DNA from: Chachezhania antarctica
GTDB lineage: Bacteria; Pseudomonadota; Alphaproteobacteria; Rhodobacterales; Rhodobacteraceae
Assembly (NCBI RefSeq): GCF_003646465.1
Contig: NZ_QZEX01000002.1
Coordinates: forward strand, 434,001 to 498,000
Direction of reading: 5' to 3'
Length of the DNA: 64,000 bases
Position numbers and translations under genes: made by a program. The notes under the pieces were generated by a model. It did not search any database, was not told the DNA's origin, and saw only the letters and a program-made list of their open reading frames with translations. Below, one piece after another: positions 8,951-17,349 of the stretch. How positions within the stretch are numbered: the first letter of the stretch is position 1; each line of letters opens with the position of its first letter.

Positions 8951-9973
8951 CTACTCTGCCGCCGCGCGATCCATGAGGTCGAAAATGGGTTCAAGCGCGG
9001 CTTCGACCACCTCCGGCCCGGCACCGGGGCGCACGCCCTGTTCCGACAGCGTCCGCCGCCACGCGCGGGCGCCGGGGCGGCCGGCGAACAGGCCCAGCAT
9101 GTGGCGGGTGATCTGGTGAAGACGGCCGCCGGAGGTCAGGTGATCGTCGATATAGGGCATCATCGTGCGCGCCACGGCGATGGGATCGCGGGCCGCGCCT
9201 GTGCCGAAGATCACCGGATCGGCGGCGGCAAGAATGTCCGCCGGTTCGTGATAGGCGGCGCGGCCGATCATGACACCGTCAAGGCCATCGGCCAGCAGCG
9301 CCTGCGCCTGTTCCAGCGTGGCAATCCCGCCGTTGATCGACACATGCATGTCCGGAAACGCGGCCTTCATCCGGCGCACCAGATCGTGGTTGAGCGGCGG
9401 CACCGTCCGGTTTTCCGCCGGGCTGAGCCCGTCGAGCCACGCCATCCGCGCATGGATGGTCACGCGCCTGCATCCCGCCGCGCGGATCTGGTCCAGAAAA
9501 TCGGGCAGGATCTCCTCCGGCTTTTGGTCATCGACACCGATGCGGCATTTCACGGTGACCTCGACATCCACCGCCTCGACCATCGCCGCCACGCACTCGG
9601 CCACCAGCGCTGGCTGGCGCATCAGTACCGCCCCGAACGCACCCGATTGCACGCGGTCGGACGGACAGCCGCAGTTCAGGTTGATCTCGTCATAGCCCGC
9701 CTGGGCCCCCAGCCGCGCGGCCTGGGCCAGTTCGGCCGGGTCCGAGCCGCCGAGTTGCAGCGCCACGGGATGTTCGGCCGGGTGATGGTCCAGCAGATGC
9801 AACGCGCCCCCCCGCACCAGGGCGGGCGCGGTGACCATTTCGGTGTAGAGCAACGCCTCCGCGCTCAGGAGCCGGTGGAAGTACCGGCAATGGCGGTCTG
9901 TCCAGTCCATCATCGGTGCCACGCTCAGTCGCGAAGCTCTTGATAAGTCTTGTTTTTTATATTTTTCCGCCAC
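8951..9973 (-). CDS. dusA: tRNA-dihydrouridine synthase DusA (5' end rebuilt by the integrated element)
   Basis: A 340-residue FMN-dependent enzyme that reduces uridine in the tRNA D-loop. The DusA core starts at RLSVAPMMDWTDRHCRYF and includes the catalytic-cysteine region NLNCGCPSDRVQSGAF. The first 14 residues (M-AEKYKKQDLSRAS) are encoded by AT-rich DNA from a GTG at 9973 and look unlike the rest of the gene. This fits insertion of the neighbouring element at the 5' end of dusA, with the element supplying a new start. The catalytic core is intact, so the enzyme is probably still made. Confidence 0.93.
   Translation of the reverse strand: MAEKYKKQDLSRASRLSVAPMMDWTDRHCRYFHRLLSAEALLYTEMVTAPALVRGGALHLLDHHPAEHPVALQLGGSDPAELAQAARLGAQAGYDEINLNCGCPSDRVQSGAFGAVLMRQPALVAECVAAMVEAVDVEVTVKCRIGVDDQKPEEILPDFLDQIRAAGCRRVTIHARMAWLDGLSPAENRTVPPLNHDLVRRMKAAFPDMHVSINGGIATLEQAQALLADGLDGVMIGRAAYHEPADILAAADPVIFGTGAARDPIAVARTMMPYIDDHLTSGGRLHQITRHMLGLFAGRPGARAWRRTLSEQGVRPGAGPEVVEAALEPIFDLMDRAAAE
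9895..9973. other. Probable attachment site (attL) inside dusA
   Basis: GC-rich dusA coding DNA changes to AT-rich DNA between about 9930 and 9960, and an integrase gene follows within 170 bp. The 5' end of dusA is an established target of a family of dusA-associated integrases. The core should lie in the stretch coding for SVAPMMDWTD. The matching right-hand copy is outside this window, so the exact core cannot be set. Confidence 0.6.
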
Positions 9974-10011
9974 TTACAGGCACCTACAGTTCGTCTCGTT
10001 TCCGCTCATCA

Positions 10012-10080
10012 TGGACCAAACCCGTCGATTTTGACACTGGATTTGGTCCCGTGGACCAAATACAATTTCGTGGACCAAAT
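10012..10080. repeat. Repeated GGACCAAA sites with a perfect palindrome upstream of the integrase
   Basis: TGGACCAAA occurs three times (10012-10020, 10052-10060, 10071-10079). An inverted copy at 10041-10049 makes a perfect 9-bp palindrome with the second (ATTTGGTCC, 3-bp spacer, GGACCAAAT, 10041-10061). The cluster ends 12 bp before the integrase ATG. It could be an operator for int or arm-type sites for Int/Xis. Confidence 0.7.
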
Positions 10081-10092
10081 GGGGAGACCATC

Positions 10093-11163
10093 ATGGGCTC
10101 GATCACCACACGCAAACGCAAGGATGGAAGTCACAGCTACAGGGCACGTGTACGAGTGATGCGCGAGGGCACCGTCTATCACGAGACGAAGACTTTTGAC
10201 AGACGCCCAGCTGCGACCGTCTGGATAAAGAAACGCGAGAAAGAGCTAGCAAAACCTGGTGCGCTGGAAGAGTTGAACGTATGCGACCCTCCGCTGTCCA
10301 AAGCGATCGAGCGCTATACTGAAGAAGCCGTGAAGGACATCGGTCGCACAAAAGCCCAGGTCCTCAGGACCATCGTCACCTACCCGATCGCCGATCTGCC
10401 CTGCTCCACCATCAAGTCGAAGGATGTCATCGAGTTCCTTCAGTCTCTGCCCGGACAACCGCAAACCGTCGGGAACTACGCGAGCCATCTCGCCTCGATG
10501 TTCGCCATAGCTCGACCGATGTGGGACTTCCGACTGGATGACCGGGAGATGAGAGACGCGATCACCGTCGCGCGCCGTATGGGGATCATCTCCCGTTCCG
10601 CGCAGCGTAACCGCAGGCCCACCCTCGATGAACTCGACCGGCTGCTGGCCCATTTCATTGATCGGCGCCAGAGAGCACCTCAAGCCATGCCCATGCACAA
10701 GGTGATCGTTTTCGCTCTCTTCTCGACGCGCCGACAGGCAGAGATAACCCGGCTCACCTGGGATGACTTGCAGAACGAGCACAAGCGCATCCTGGTCCGT
10801 GACATGAAGCATCCCGGCGAAAAGCTCGGAAACGATACCTGGGTCGACTTGCCCGAAGAGGCCATTCGGATCATCGACAGCATGCGCAAGAGCAAAGCTG
10901 AGATCTTCCCCTACTCTCCGGACGCAATCACGGCCAACTTTACCCGCGCTTGCAAGCTGCTCGGGATCGACGATCTGCGTTTCCACGATCTACGCCATGA
11001 AGGCATCTCGCGCTTGTTTGAGATGGGTTGGAACATTCCCCACGTCGCAGCTGTCAGTGGGCACAGGTCATGGGTCAGCCTCAAACGCTATACACACATC
11101 CGCGAAACCGGCGACAAGTATGCAAGCTGGCCTGGAATTCAACTCGCCATCGGCAACGAATGA
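10093..11163 (+). CDS. int: Tyrosine recombinase (integrase) of the dusA-targeting type
   Basis: A 356-residue phage-type integrase that would cut and join the element at attP/attB. The catalytic residues are readable: R214 (STRRQAEI), H298-x-x-R301 (FHDLRH), H324 (VSGHRS) and the nucleophile Y333 (LKRYTHI). An N-terminal arm-binding and a core-binding domain precede them. The start is ATG 10093, with GGGGAGA just upstream; the frame is open back to 9916 but crosses the repeat cluster and attL. Its position directly beside the 5' end of dusA fits the dusA-associated integrase group. Confidence 0.93.
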   Translation: MGSITTRKRKDGSHSYRARVRVMREGTVYHETKTFDRRPAATVWIKKREKELAKPGALEELNVCDPPLSKAIERYTEEAVKDIGRTKAQVLRTIVTYPIADLPCSTIKSKDVIEFLQSLPGQPQTVGNYASHLASMFAIARPMWDFRLDDREMRDAITVARRMGIISRSAQRNRRPTLDELDRLLAHFIDRRQRAPQAMPMHKVIVFALFSTRRQAEITRLTWDDLQNEHKRILVRDMKHPGEKLGNDTWVDLPEEAIRIIDSMRKSKAEIFPYSPDAITANFTRACKLLGIDDLRFHDLRHEGISRLFEMGWNIPHVAAVSGHRSWVSLKRYTHIRETGDKYASWPGIQLAIGNE

Positions 11164-11304
11164 TCCACCGACCAATCCTTAGCTTTCGCCCAGAACTTCG
11201 CGATTACGGTCTATGACCTAGACACCGATCCGAGTTATCGGAACTGACGCCCAACGATCCCGACAAGCTTTCTAAGCCTTCATGACAAGCCGGATTTCAG
11301 CCAT

Positions 11305-11733
11305 TCAAAGACCAACTTCATCGTGCTCGGTGAGGCATTCGGAGTGGTCACGCAACACCTCAAGGACACGGCAATCGGCGGTTCGTCCACCACTGCACTC
11401 ATGAACCATTCGTTCCAGCTCGGTTCGGAGCGCCTCTAGTCGGCTCAACCGTTGCTCCACTTGCTTAAGCTGCCGACGCGCAATGGCATCAGCGTCGGCG
11501 CAGGATGTCCCAGGATTGTCGCTCAAATTCAGAAGTTCACGAATAGCGTCAAGCGAGAAACCCAGTTGCCGAGCGTGTCGAACAAATGACAGCCTATCTA
11601 GTTCAGCATCTCCGTAGCGGCGTTGACCGCCTTCGGTTCTGCCTGGTTCGGGCATCAACCCTATCTGCTCGTAGTAGCGGATCGTCTGGACCTTTGTCCC
11701 GGTTTTTCTCGCCATCGCGCCAATTGTCAGCAT
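11305..11733 (-). CDS. MerR-family regulator, Zn/Cd/Pb-sensing type
   Basis: A 142-residue metal-responsive activator. The N-terminal winged helix is typical (MLTIGAMARKTGTKVQTIRY), followed by a long coiled-coil helix and a C-terminal metal loop. Cysteines at C78, C113 and C121 match the ligand positions of ZntR/CadR/PbrR-like members, and an extra C133 follows. The start at 11733 is chosen because family proteins begin here; upstream in-frame starts lead to 11805. It is divergent from the SCO operon, with a 19-bp-spacer promoter between them (11843-11873). Similar promoters lie before the L,D-transpeptidase and the P1B ATPase, so it probably controls all three. Zn, Cd and Pb cannot be told apart by eye. 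Confidence 0.85.
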   Translation of the reverse strand: MLTIGAMARKTGTKVQTIRYYEQIGLMPEPGRTEGGQRRYGDAELDRLSFVRHARQLGFSLDAIRELLNLSDNPGTSCADADAIARRQLKQVEQRLSRLEALRTELERMVHECSGGRTADCRVLEVLRDHSECLTEHDEVGL

Positions 11734-11842
11734 CTTACCCGACCTCATACCTACAGCGAGTGTAGCTTCGCGCCAGATCGATGACAAGTCTGAACCGTCA
11801 TTCACAGTTCAGTGAAGCTGTTCCTTGCGACGTCATCTTGGC

Positions 11843-11873
11843 TTGAAGCTATAGCTGCTAGAGGTCGTACACG
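11843..11873 (+). promoter_or_regulatory. MerR-type promoter/operator of the SCO operon
   Basis: A -35 element TTGAAG (11843-11848), a 19-bp spacer holding the imperfect dyad CTATAG-CTG-CTAGAGG, and a -10-like TACACG (11868-11873). The over-long 19-bp spacer is the mark of promoters activated by MerR-family proteins. It lies between divergent merR and the SCO gene. Confidence 0.75.
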
Positions 11874-11909
11874 AAGCCCGAGCAAACAATCGGAATCGGG
11901 CAAAGCAGT

Positions 11910-12512
11910 GTGAACCTTTCCAACTTGCAGAAAATACTGTGGGCGATGGCGGCCACGGCAGCACTTTTGTACATCGGCTTGCTACTGCGGCCTGACTCTG
12001 TCTCCGAAAACGAGCGGACCGCAAGCGATAGCCCGTTTTTCGCGGAATTCGAGCTGACGGATCATCGTGGCATGGTCCAAACACAGCGTGACTTCTCCGG
12101 CCGCTGGATGCTGATTTTCTTCGGATTCACAAATTGCCCGGACATTTGTCCGACAACACTCTCCGAGGTCGCCGCCGTAATGGAGGGACTGGGCGGCGAG
12201 GCAGAAAAGGTCCAGCCCATTTTCATTACAATAGACCGCGAACGCGATAGTCCGATGGTACTCTCCCAATACGTGGAGCAATTCGAAGCAGGTATAATTG
12301 GTCTGACTGGCACGGCTAACCAGATGGCTGCGATATCTGATAGCTTCCCCATATTTTTTGAAAGGAACGAGGAGGCATCCGCTCCGGGGGGCTACACAAT
12401 GAGCCATACCTCGAACTTGTTCCTATTTGACCCACAGGCGGGTTACTCAACCTCGTGGCCCTACGGCACGTCCGCTGAAGAGATCCTTGCTGATCTGCAG
12501 GAAAGGATCTGA
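11910..12512 (+). CDS. SCO1/SenC-family protein (first copy)
   Basis: A 200-residue membrane-anchored periplasmic thioredoxin-fold protein. A single N-terminal helix (about 9-27) precedes the SCO core with the copper/redox motif C76-P-D-I-C80 and the partner histidine H166 (TMSHTSN). SCO proteins bind copper and serve cytochrome oxidase CuA assembly or periplasmic thiol redox. The start is a GTG at 11910. It is the first gene of the operon behind the MerR-type promoter. A second SCO gene lies four genes downstream, and the two differ enough to be old paralogues. Confidence 0.9.
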   Translation: MNLSNLQKILWAMAATAALLYIGLLLRPDSVSENERTASDSPFFAEFELTDHRGMVQTQRDFSGRWMLIFFGFTNCPDICPTTLSEVAAVMEGLGGEAEKVQPIFITIDRERDSPMVLSQYVEQFEAGIIGLTGTANQMAAISDSFPIFFERNEEASAPGGYTMSHTSNLFLFDPQAGYSTSWPYGTSAEEILADLQERI

Positions 12513-12517
12513 CCGAC

Positions 12518-12940
12518 ATGAAACGCATTCCCGGAGACATGGCCATCGGGCTGGCCTGGACCGTCGCCACTTCTGCCTCGTTGGCGGTTCTTTTCATCGG
12601 CGAAGTGCTCGGCCAAACGCCCTGTCTGCTCTGCTGGTTTCAACGCGCCTTCATGTTTCCGCTGGCGATCATCCTCGGGCTAGGGCTGTGGTGGAATGAC
12701 CATGGCGTCGGGCGCTACGGGATCGCGCTCGCCTTAGGCGGCGCGGCCGTGGCGGTCTGGCATTTGGGCCTCTATGCGGGCCTGGTCCCCGAGCAAATTC
12801 AGCCCTGCACCGCGACCGGCCCCTCCTGCACCGACGACAACCAGCTGGTCTTCGGAATTCCGATTCCGCTGATGGCCTTGGTCGCCTTCACCGTGATTGG
12901 AGCACTCTCCGCCCTCTCCCTGAAGGAACCGCAAGAATGA
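12518..12940 (+). CDS. DsbB/BdbC-like disulfide bond formation protein
   Basis: A 140-residue four-helix membrane protein that would reoxidise a DsbA partner and pass electrons to quinone. Both cysteine pairs are present: C36-L-L-C39 in the first periplasmic loop and C97/C104 in the second. The short length fits the BdbC subgroup better than E. coli DsbB (176 residues). It starts 5 bp after the SCO gene, and its stop overlaps the start of the DsbA-like gene as ATGA, so the oxidase and its partner are co-translated. Confidence 0.9.
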   Translation: MKRIPGDMAIGLAWTVATSASLAVLFIGEVLGQTPCLLCWFQRAFMFPLAIILGLGLWWNDHGVGRYGIALALGGAAVAVWHLGLYAGLVPEQIQPCTATGPSCTDDNQLVFGIPIPLMALVAFTVIGALSALSLKEPQE

Positions 12941-13596
12941 ACAGACGTGCCCTGATCCTCTCCGTGCTCACCTTTGGTCTAGCAGGGTTTGGCGCAGCAT
13001 CCTGGTATGTGACCCGCCCTTCTCCGGCCCCCGTGGGAGAGGCCGTTCCGCCGGAACTGTCCGATGCGCTGATCCGGTCCTACTCGCCGATCCTCGGGTC
13101 GGAAACCGCACCTGTAACGATTGTCGAATTCTTCGACCCGGCCTGCGAGGCTTGTCGGGCCTTTTATCCGGTGGTCAAGAACATCATGTCCGAACACGGC
13201 AACGACGTGCGCGTGGTGATCCGTTACACGCCATTTCATGGTGAGGCGTCAGAAGAGGCCATCCGAGTGCTCGAGGCGGCTCGCATGCAAGACGTCTTCG
13301 AACCCGTGCTCGAAGCCGTCCTGCGCGAGCAGCCGCGTTGGGCCTCTCATGGGGCGCCTGAACCGGATCTGATACTCGATATTGCCGCCTCCGCCGGACT
13401 GGACGTCGAGGAGGCGCGTGAACAGTTGCTCTTTCCAGGGACGACGGCCGTTCTCAACCAGGATCGCGCGGATGTCGAAGCCATGGGCGTAGTCCAGACA
13501 CCGACCTTTTTCGTGAACGGCCGCCCGCTAAACCCGTTCGGTGAGGACGAACTGCGACGCCTCGTGGCGGCCGAAGTCGCCGCGGCGCGGAGCTGA
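12937..13596 (+). CDS. DsbA-family thioredoxin-fold oxidoreductase
   Basis: A 219-residue periplasmic protein with an N-terminal signal anchor (about 1-24) and a DsbA/thioredoxin fold. The active site is C70-E-A-C73, followed late by the cis-proline loop (VVQTPTFFVNG). It probably oxidises cysteine pairs in exported proteins and is recharged by the adjacent DsbB-like protein, with which it overlaps by 4 bp. The motif CEAC is unusual compared with CPHC of E. coli DsbA, so its redox potential may differ. Plausible clients are the SCO, DUF411 and L,D-transpeptidase proteins of the same cargo. Confidence 0.88.
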   Translation: MNRRALILSVLTFGLAGFGAASWYVTRPSPAPVGEAVPPELSDALIRSYSPILGSETAPVTIVEFFDPACEACRAFYPVVKNIMSEHGNDVRVVIRYTPFHGEASEEAIRVLEAARMQDVFEPVLEAVLREQPRWASHGAPEPDLILDIAASAGLDVEEAREQLLFPGTTAVLNQDRADVEAMGVVQTPTFFVNGRPLNPFGEDELRRLVAAEVAAARS

Positions 13597-13599
13597 ACC

Positions 13600-14088
13600 A
13601 TGCAAATCGGAAAGGCTGTTGTGAAGAAGAACCATCTCATCAAAGTACTTGTTTCGCTGCTGACATTCGTGGGCGCTCCAACATCAACTCTGGCAGGTTC
13701 GGAGGATTTGGTCGTCGAGGGCGCATGGGCCCGGGCATCTATCGGGACAAGCCGCCCCGGCGCCGCCTACATGAGCATTCGCAATACCGGTGACACGCCT
13801 GTGACTATCGTCGGCCTGGCGACACCAATCGCACAGATGTCCGAGATACACGAAACCCGAACCAATGCCGAAGGCGTGAGCTCCATGTCCTCAGCCGGGG
13901 AGATTACTATCGAGCCGGGCCAGAACGTGGCACTGGAGCCGGGCGGTCTGCATGCAATGCTGATGCGCCTGCAGTCGCCGATGCAGGAAGGAGAGAGCTT
14001 TCCGCTAACGCTGAAGTTCGACAACGGAAGCACGGTTGAAATCGTGGTCCCCATCCTAGGAATAGCGGCGCGCGGTCCGAGCGAGTGA
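13600..14088 (+). CDS. PCu(A)C-type periplasmic copper chaperone
   Basis: A 162-residue exported protein (signal peptide about 1-32) of the PCuAC family (DUF461). The copper site motif is complete in spacing: H84, M96, then H118-x-M120, with the optional methionine after H84 replaced by glutamate. PCuAC hands Cu(I) to CuA or SCO sites of cytochrome oxidase, and here it is sandwiched between two SCO genes. It overlaps the next SCO gene by 4 bp. Confidence 0.9.
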   Translation: MQIGKAVVKKNHLIKVLVSLLTFVGAPTSTLAGSEDLVVEGAWARASIGTSRPGAAYMSIRNTGDTPVTIVGLATPIAQMSEIHETRTNAEGVSSMSSAGEITIEPGQNVALEPGGLHAMLMRLQSPMQEGESFPLTLKFDNGSTVEIVVPILGIAARGPSE

Positions 14089-14702
14089 TGCGGCGACGGA
14101 CAATCCTTGGATACGCCGTAGCCGGCGCCGGGGCGCTTGCTTCCGTGCTCTTATTCGGTTGGTGGCAGGTAGACGGCCCAGGTGCGCCGGAATCGACCGG
14201 CCTGCTTCCCCTTGACCTATCCGTCATGGATTTCAGCTTGACCGACCACGAGGGCAACGAGGTCGGGCCAGAATCTCTGATCGGGCGCCCGTCCATGGTG
14301 TTCTTCGGCTTCACCTACTGTCCGGACGTATGCCCGACCACACTGTCGGACATCTCTGGCTGGTTGGACGAGCTGGGCGACGACGCCACGGAGATGAATG
14401 TGGTCTTTATCACCGTCGATCCTGCGCGAGACACCGTCGAAACGATGGAAGAGTATGTCAGCTATTTCCATTCAGCTATCCGTGGATGGACCGGGGCCCA
14501 AGATCAGATCGCACAAGCCGTGCGCGGTTTCCGTGCAAGCTACGAGCGCGTACCGACCGAAAGCGGCGATTACACGATGAACCATACCGCGAGTGTCTTC
14601 CTGTTCGATCGTTCGGGCCGGTTCGTCTCCATGATTGACTATCACGAACCGAGAGAATTCGCCGTGCCTAAAATCCGGCGTGCACTTGAAGAAGAATCTT
14701 AG
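14085..14702 (+). CDS. SCO1/SenC-family protein (second copy)
   Basis: A 205-residue membrane-anchored SCO protein with an N-terminal helix (about 8-27), the motif C79-P-D-V-C83 and the partner histidine in YTMNHTASVF. Function and fold are as for the first copy. It starts inside the PCuAC stop (ATGATG), giving a PCuAC-SCO pair, the usual minimal set for copper delivery to CuA. Two SCO proteins may split the work between copper transfer and thiol reduction. Confidence 0.9.
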   Translation: MMRRRTILGYAVAGAGALASVLLFGWWQVDGPGAPESTGLLPLDLSVMDFSLTDHEGNEVGPESLIGRPSMVFFGFTYCPDVCPTTLSDISGWLDELGDDATEMNVVFITVDPARDTVETMEEYVSYFHSAIRGWTGAQDQIAQAVRGFRASYERVPTESGDYTMNHTASVFLFDRSGRFVSMIDYHEPREFAVPKIRRALEEES

Positions 14703-14711
14703 GGGGCCACC

Positions 14712-16091
14712 ATGAAGTTTGGAATATTCGCGGCAAGTTTCACAGGCTTAGCGGCATTGTCAGCTGGGGGACTTGCATTATCCTGGGAATGGTCGATCGA
14801 TCCAGTTCCTCCGGAGCTCGCCGCAGCTAGCGCGTGGTCTCCGCCGGCGTTGCAAGCTCCCAGGGTTTTGGAAACCGCCTTTCCGGCACAGGGACAGCCA
14901 GGTATCGAAAGAATTCCCGAATTCAAACCCTTGCCGCTCCTGCAGGAGATCGCGGCCAGCGACAATGCATTGCCGGAGATTGAACCCGTTCTGACGAGAT
15001 GGTCGCGCGAAATCGCGCCTGGCGAAACCCTCGATGCAGTCCTGGCGGAGGCCGGCCTCGCGGCAAACACACGGGCAGAAGTCGCCTTGGCAATAGGTGC
15101 TGAATATGACCTGCGGCGCCTCCGGCCCGGACATTCCATCACCCTCATCTCGAACGCACATGGTGCTGCGCGCTCGGTATCGCTTACCGTCGGAGACGGT
15201 GTTCGAATTGAGGCCACCTTCGGTGAAGAGCTGTCTACATCAGTCGTTTCACCTGAACCCGAACTCGTAACACTCGCGGGTGAGGCGGTGATCGGCAGTT
15301 CACTCTTCGCCGCCCTCGAAGAGGCCGAGATGCCCGCCCGGTTTGCCGTGGACCTTGCGCAAATGCTCGGCGGAACTGTGGATTTCCGTCGTGACATGTC
15401 GGGCGGCGAAAAACTGCAACTTCTTTGGAGAGAGGCCCGGCTTGGAAACGAAAGAATCGGGCAGCCTGACCTGGCATTCGCTGCTCTGGAGATCGGCGGA
15501 GCCCTCTACGAAATCGTCTGGCCGGATAACGGAAGCGGTCAGGCGACGATCTATGTGGACGGTGAGGTCTTGCGGGTCTTTGCACAACCGGTCGAAGGTG
15601 CGCGCCTCAGTTCTGTTTTTGGACGTCGCACACACCCGGTCTATGGCAATGTTCGAATGCACACTGGAGTCGACTTCGCAGCAGCGGGTGGAACTCCGGT
15701 CCATGCGACAGCCCCCGGTCAAGTCAGCTTCATCGGCTGGCGGAATGGGTACGGCCGCGTCGTCGAACTCACTCACGGCTCGGACACCATGACGAGATAC
15801 GCGCATCTAAGCTCGACCCCCGACGAGCTCGCTCAAGGCCAGCGCGTGGCGGCGGGGGACATGATTGGTCGCGTCGGCGCCACCGGTACGGCAACCGGGC
15901 CCAATCTTCACTACGAAGTTCTCGTCGAAGGTCGCCCAACCGATCCTCTCTCCGACGACCGTCTCGCCAATGCAATAGAGCGCCAGGCGGATGATGATAC
16001 CTACGCGTTGTCACGCCTTGCTGAGGCACGCGCCCGTCTGGCCACCAGCCTGGAACGCGAGATCGCCCGGCAAGCAACTGAAAGCCTGTGA
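14712..16091 (+). CDS. M23-family (LytM-type) peptidoglycan endopeptidase
   Basis: A 459-residue exported protein. After an N-terminal signal/anchor (about 1-22) comes a LysM-like/OapA-like region (GETLDAVLAEAGLAANTRAE, about 105-140) and a C-terminal M23 domain (about 295-415). Zn ligands are H317-x-x-x-D321 (MHTGVDF), H365 (YAHLS) and H400 (LHYEV), so the enzyme should be active on peptide cross-links. It sits in the metal operon 9 bp after the second SCO gene. Cell-wall cutting here pairs with the L,D-transpeptidase encoded further on. Confidence 0.9.
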   Translation: MKFGIFAASFTGLAALSAGGLALSWEWSIDPVPPELAAASAWSPPALQAPRVLETAFPAQGQPGIERIPEFKPLPLLQEIAASDNALPEIEPVLTRWSREIAPGETLDAVLAEAGLAANTRAEVALAIGAEYDLRRLRPGHSITLISNAHGAARSVSLTVGDGVRIEATFGEELSTSVVSPEPELVTLAGEAVIGSSLFAALEEAEMPARFAVDLAQMLGGTVDFRRDMSGGEKLQLLWREARLGNERIGQPDLAFAALEIGGALYEIVWPDNGSGQATIYVDGEVLRVFAQPVEGARLSSVFGRRTHPVYGNVRMHTGVDFAAAGGTPVHATAPGQVSFIGWRNGYGRVVELTHGSDTMTRYAHLSSTPDELAQGQRVAAGDMIGRVGATGTATGPNLHYEVLVEGRPTDPLSDDRLANAIERQADDDTYALSRLAEARARLATSLEREIARQATESL

Positions 16092-16094
16092 CCC

Positions 16095-16550
16095 ATGAAT
16101 AGTCTGAAACATATACTTGTTTTCGCAATCTCACTGCTTCCGGCTGCCCAGGCATTCGCAGAAGTTACAGCTATCGAGGTTCGCAAGACGAACGGCTGTG
16201 GCTGCTGCCTGTCGTGGATGAACCATCTCGAGGAAAACGGTTTTGTTCCCACCGGCGAAGACATGTTCGGCGGGCTGCTGGTTCGTTTCAAGCTGGAGAG
16301 AGGTGTGCCCCAACGCATGGTCTCCTGCCATACCGGTTTGGTGGAAGGATATGTGATCGAAGGGCATGTACCGGCTTCCGACATCCGCCGTCTTCTGGAA
16401 GAACGTCCTGACGCAATCGGCCTTGCGGTGCCCGGAATGCCTTACGGTTCGCCCGGCATGGGTCCCGAAGAAGACCGGGAAGCCTACGATGTCTTTCTAA
16501 TCCGGCAGGACGGGTCGACCGAGATCTACTCGAGTTACCCAGAAGGGTGA
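16095..16550 (+). CDS. DUF411 metal-binding protein
   Basis: A 151-residue periplasmic protein (signal peptide about 1-22) of the DUF411 family, often found beside copper or silver resistance genes. Conserved features are the cysteine cluster C35-G-C37-C38 (NGCGCC), the SCHTG motif (C78-H79) and H91 in EGHVP, a likely soft-metal site. The gene starts 3 bp after the M23 peptidase stop. A role as a periplasmic metal sequestration or delivery protein is inferred, as none is firmly established for the family. Confidence 0.85.
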   Translation: MNSLKHILVFAISLLPAAQAFAEVTAIEVRKTNGCGCCLSWMNHLEENGFVPTGEDMFGGLLVRFKLERGVPQRMVSCHTGLVEGYVIEGHVPASDIRRLLEERPDAIGLAVPGMPYGSPGMGPEEDREAYDVFLIRQDGSTEIYSSYPEG

Positions 16551-16562
16551 ACCAGCTCAGAC

Positions 16563-17345
16563 ATGGACACCCTGCCCCCGATACTGCTCGGTCTGATTGG
16601 AAGTCTCGCCGCCGGCACGCTGACGGCCGTCGGCGCGGTGCCCGTTTTGTTCGGTCACATTCCGTCGCGGGCAACTCGCGACCTGTCGCTCGGCTTCGCG
16701 GCCGGGGTGATGCTTGCCGCCTCCTTTTTCTCCTTGATTATCCCTGCACTCGATGCCGCCGAAACCTTGTTCGACAACGGAGCTGCACCGGCCGCCATCG
16801 TCTGCGTTGCGATCCTTCTGGGAATGGGGGCGGTAGCGCTGATGAACGAGAAGCTGCCCCATGAACACTTCAGATCGGGTCGTGAAGGACCGGAGGCGGA
16901 GTCCTTGCGGCGGGTTTGGCTCTTCATCTTCGCGATTACGATTCACAACTTCCCAGAGGGCCTTGCAGTCGGCGTGGGATTTGGTTCGGGAGGCATGGAG
17001 GGCGGTCTGCCGATCGCGATCGGCATCGGTCTTCAGAACGCTCCTGAGGGGCTCGCCGTCGCGGTATCGCTCTTGGGTGAAGGGTATCCCAGGCTCCGCG
17101 CCTGGGCCATCGCGGCCCTCACCGGCATGGTCGAACCGATTGGTGGCTTGCTCGGAGCGGGCATCATCACACTGTCGGAACCGCTACTCCCATGGGGCCT
17201 CGCCTTTGCAGCAGGTGCGATGCTTTACGTAATCAGCCACGAAATAATTCCTGAGACTCATCGAAGCGGCCATCAGAACAAAGCGACCCTCGGACTATCA
17301 ATTGGCCTTGTTCTCATGTTGTTTCTAGACGTTTGGCTGGGGTGA
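16563..17345 (+). CDS. ZIP-family metal transporter (ZupT-like)
   Basis: A 260-residue inner-membrane transporter with about eight helices. The binuclear site motifs are present: H128-N-F-P-E-G133 in helix 4 and Q158-N-A-P-E-G163 in helix 5, as in ZupT/GufA-type ZIPs. ZIPs bring Zn and other divalent ions into the cytosol, which is odd in a resistance cargo. It may restore essential Zn or Mn while the P1B ATPase expels toxic ions, or it may run outward as suggested for some GufA proteins. The gap to DUF411 is 12 bp. Confidence 0.88.
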   Translation: MDTLPPILLGLIGSLAAGTLTAVGAVPVLFGHIPSRATRDLSLGFAAGVMLAASFFSLIIPALDAAETLFDNGAAPAAIVCVAILLGMGAVALMNEKLPHEHFRSGREGPEAESLRRVWLFIFAITIHNFPEGLAVGVGFGSGGMEGGLPIAIGIGLQNAPEGLAVAVSLLGEGYPRLRAWAIAALTGMVEPIGGLLGAGIITLSEPLLPWGLAFAAGAMLYVISHEIIPETHRSGHQNKATLGLSIGLVLMLFLDVWLG

Positions 17346-17349
17346 CGAC

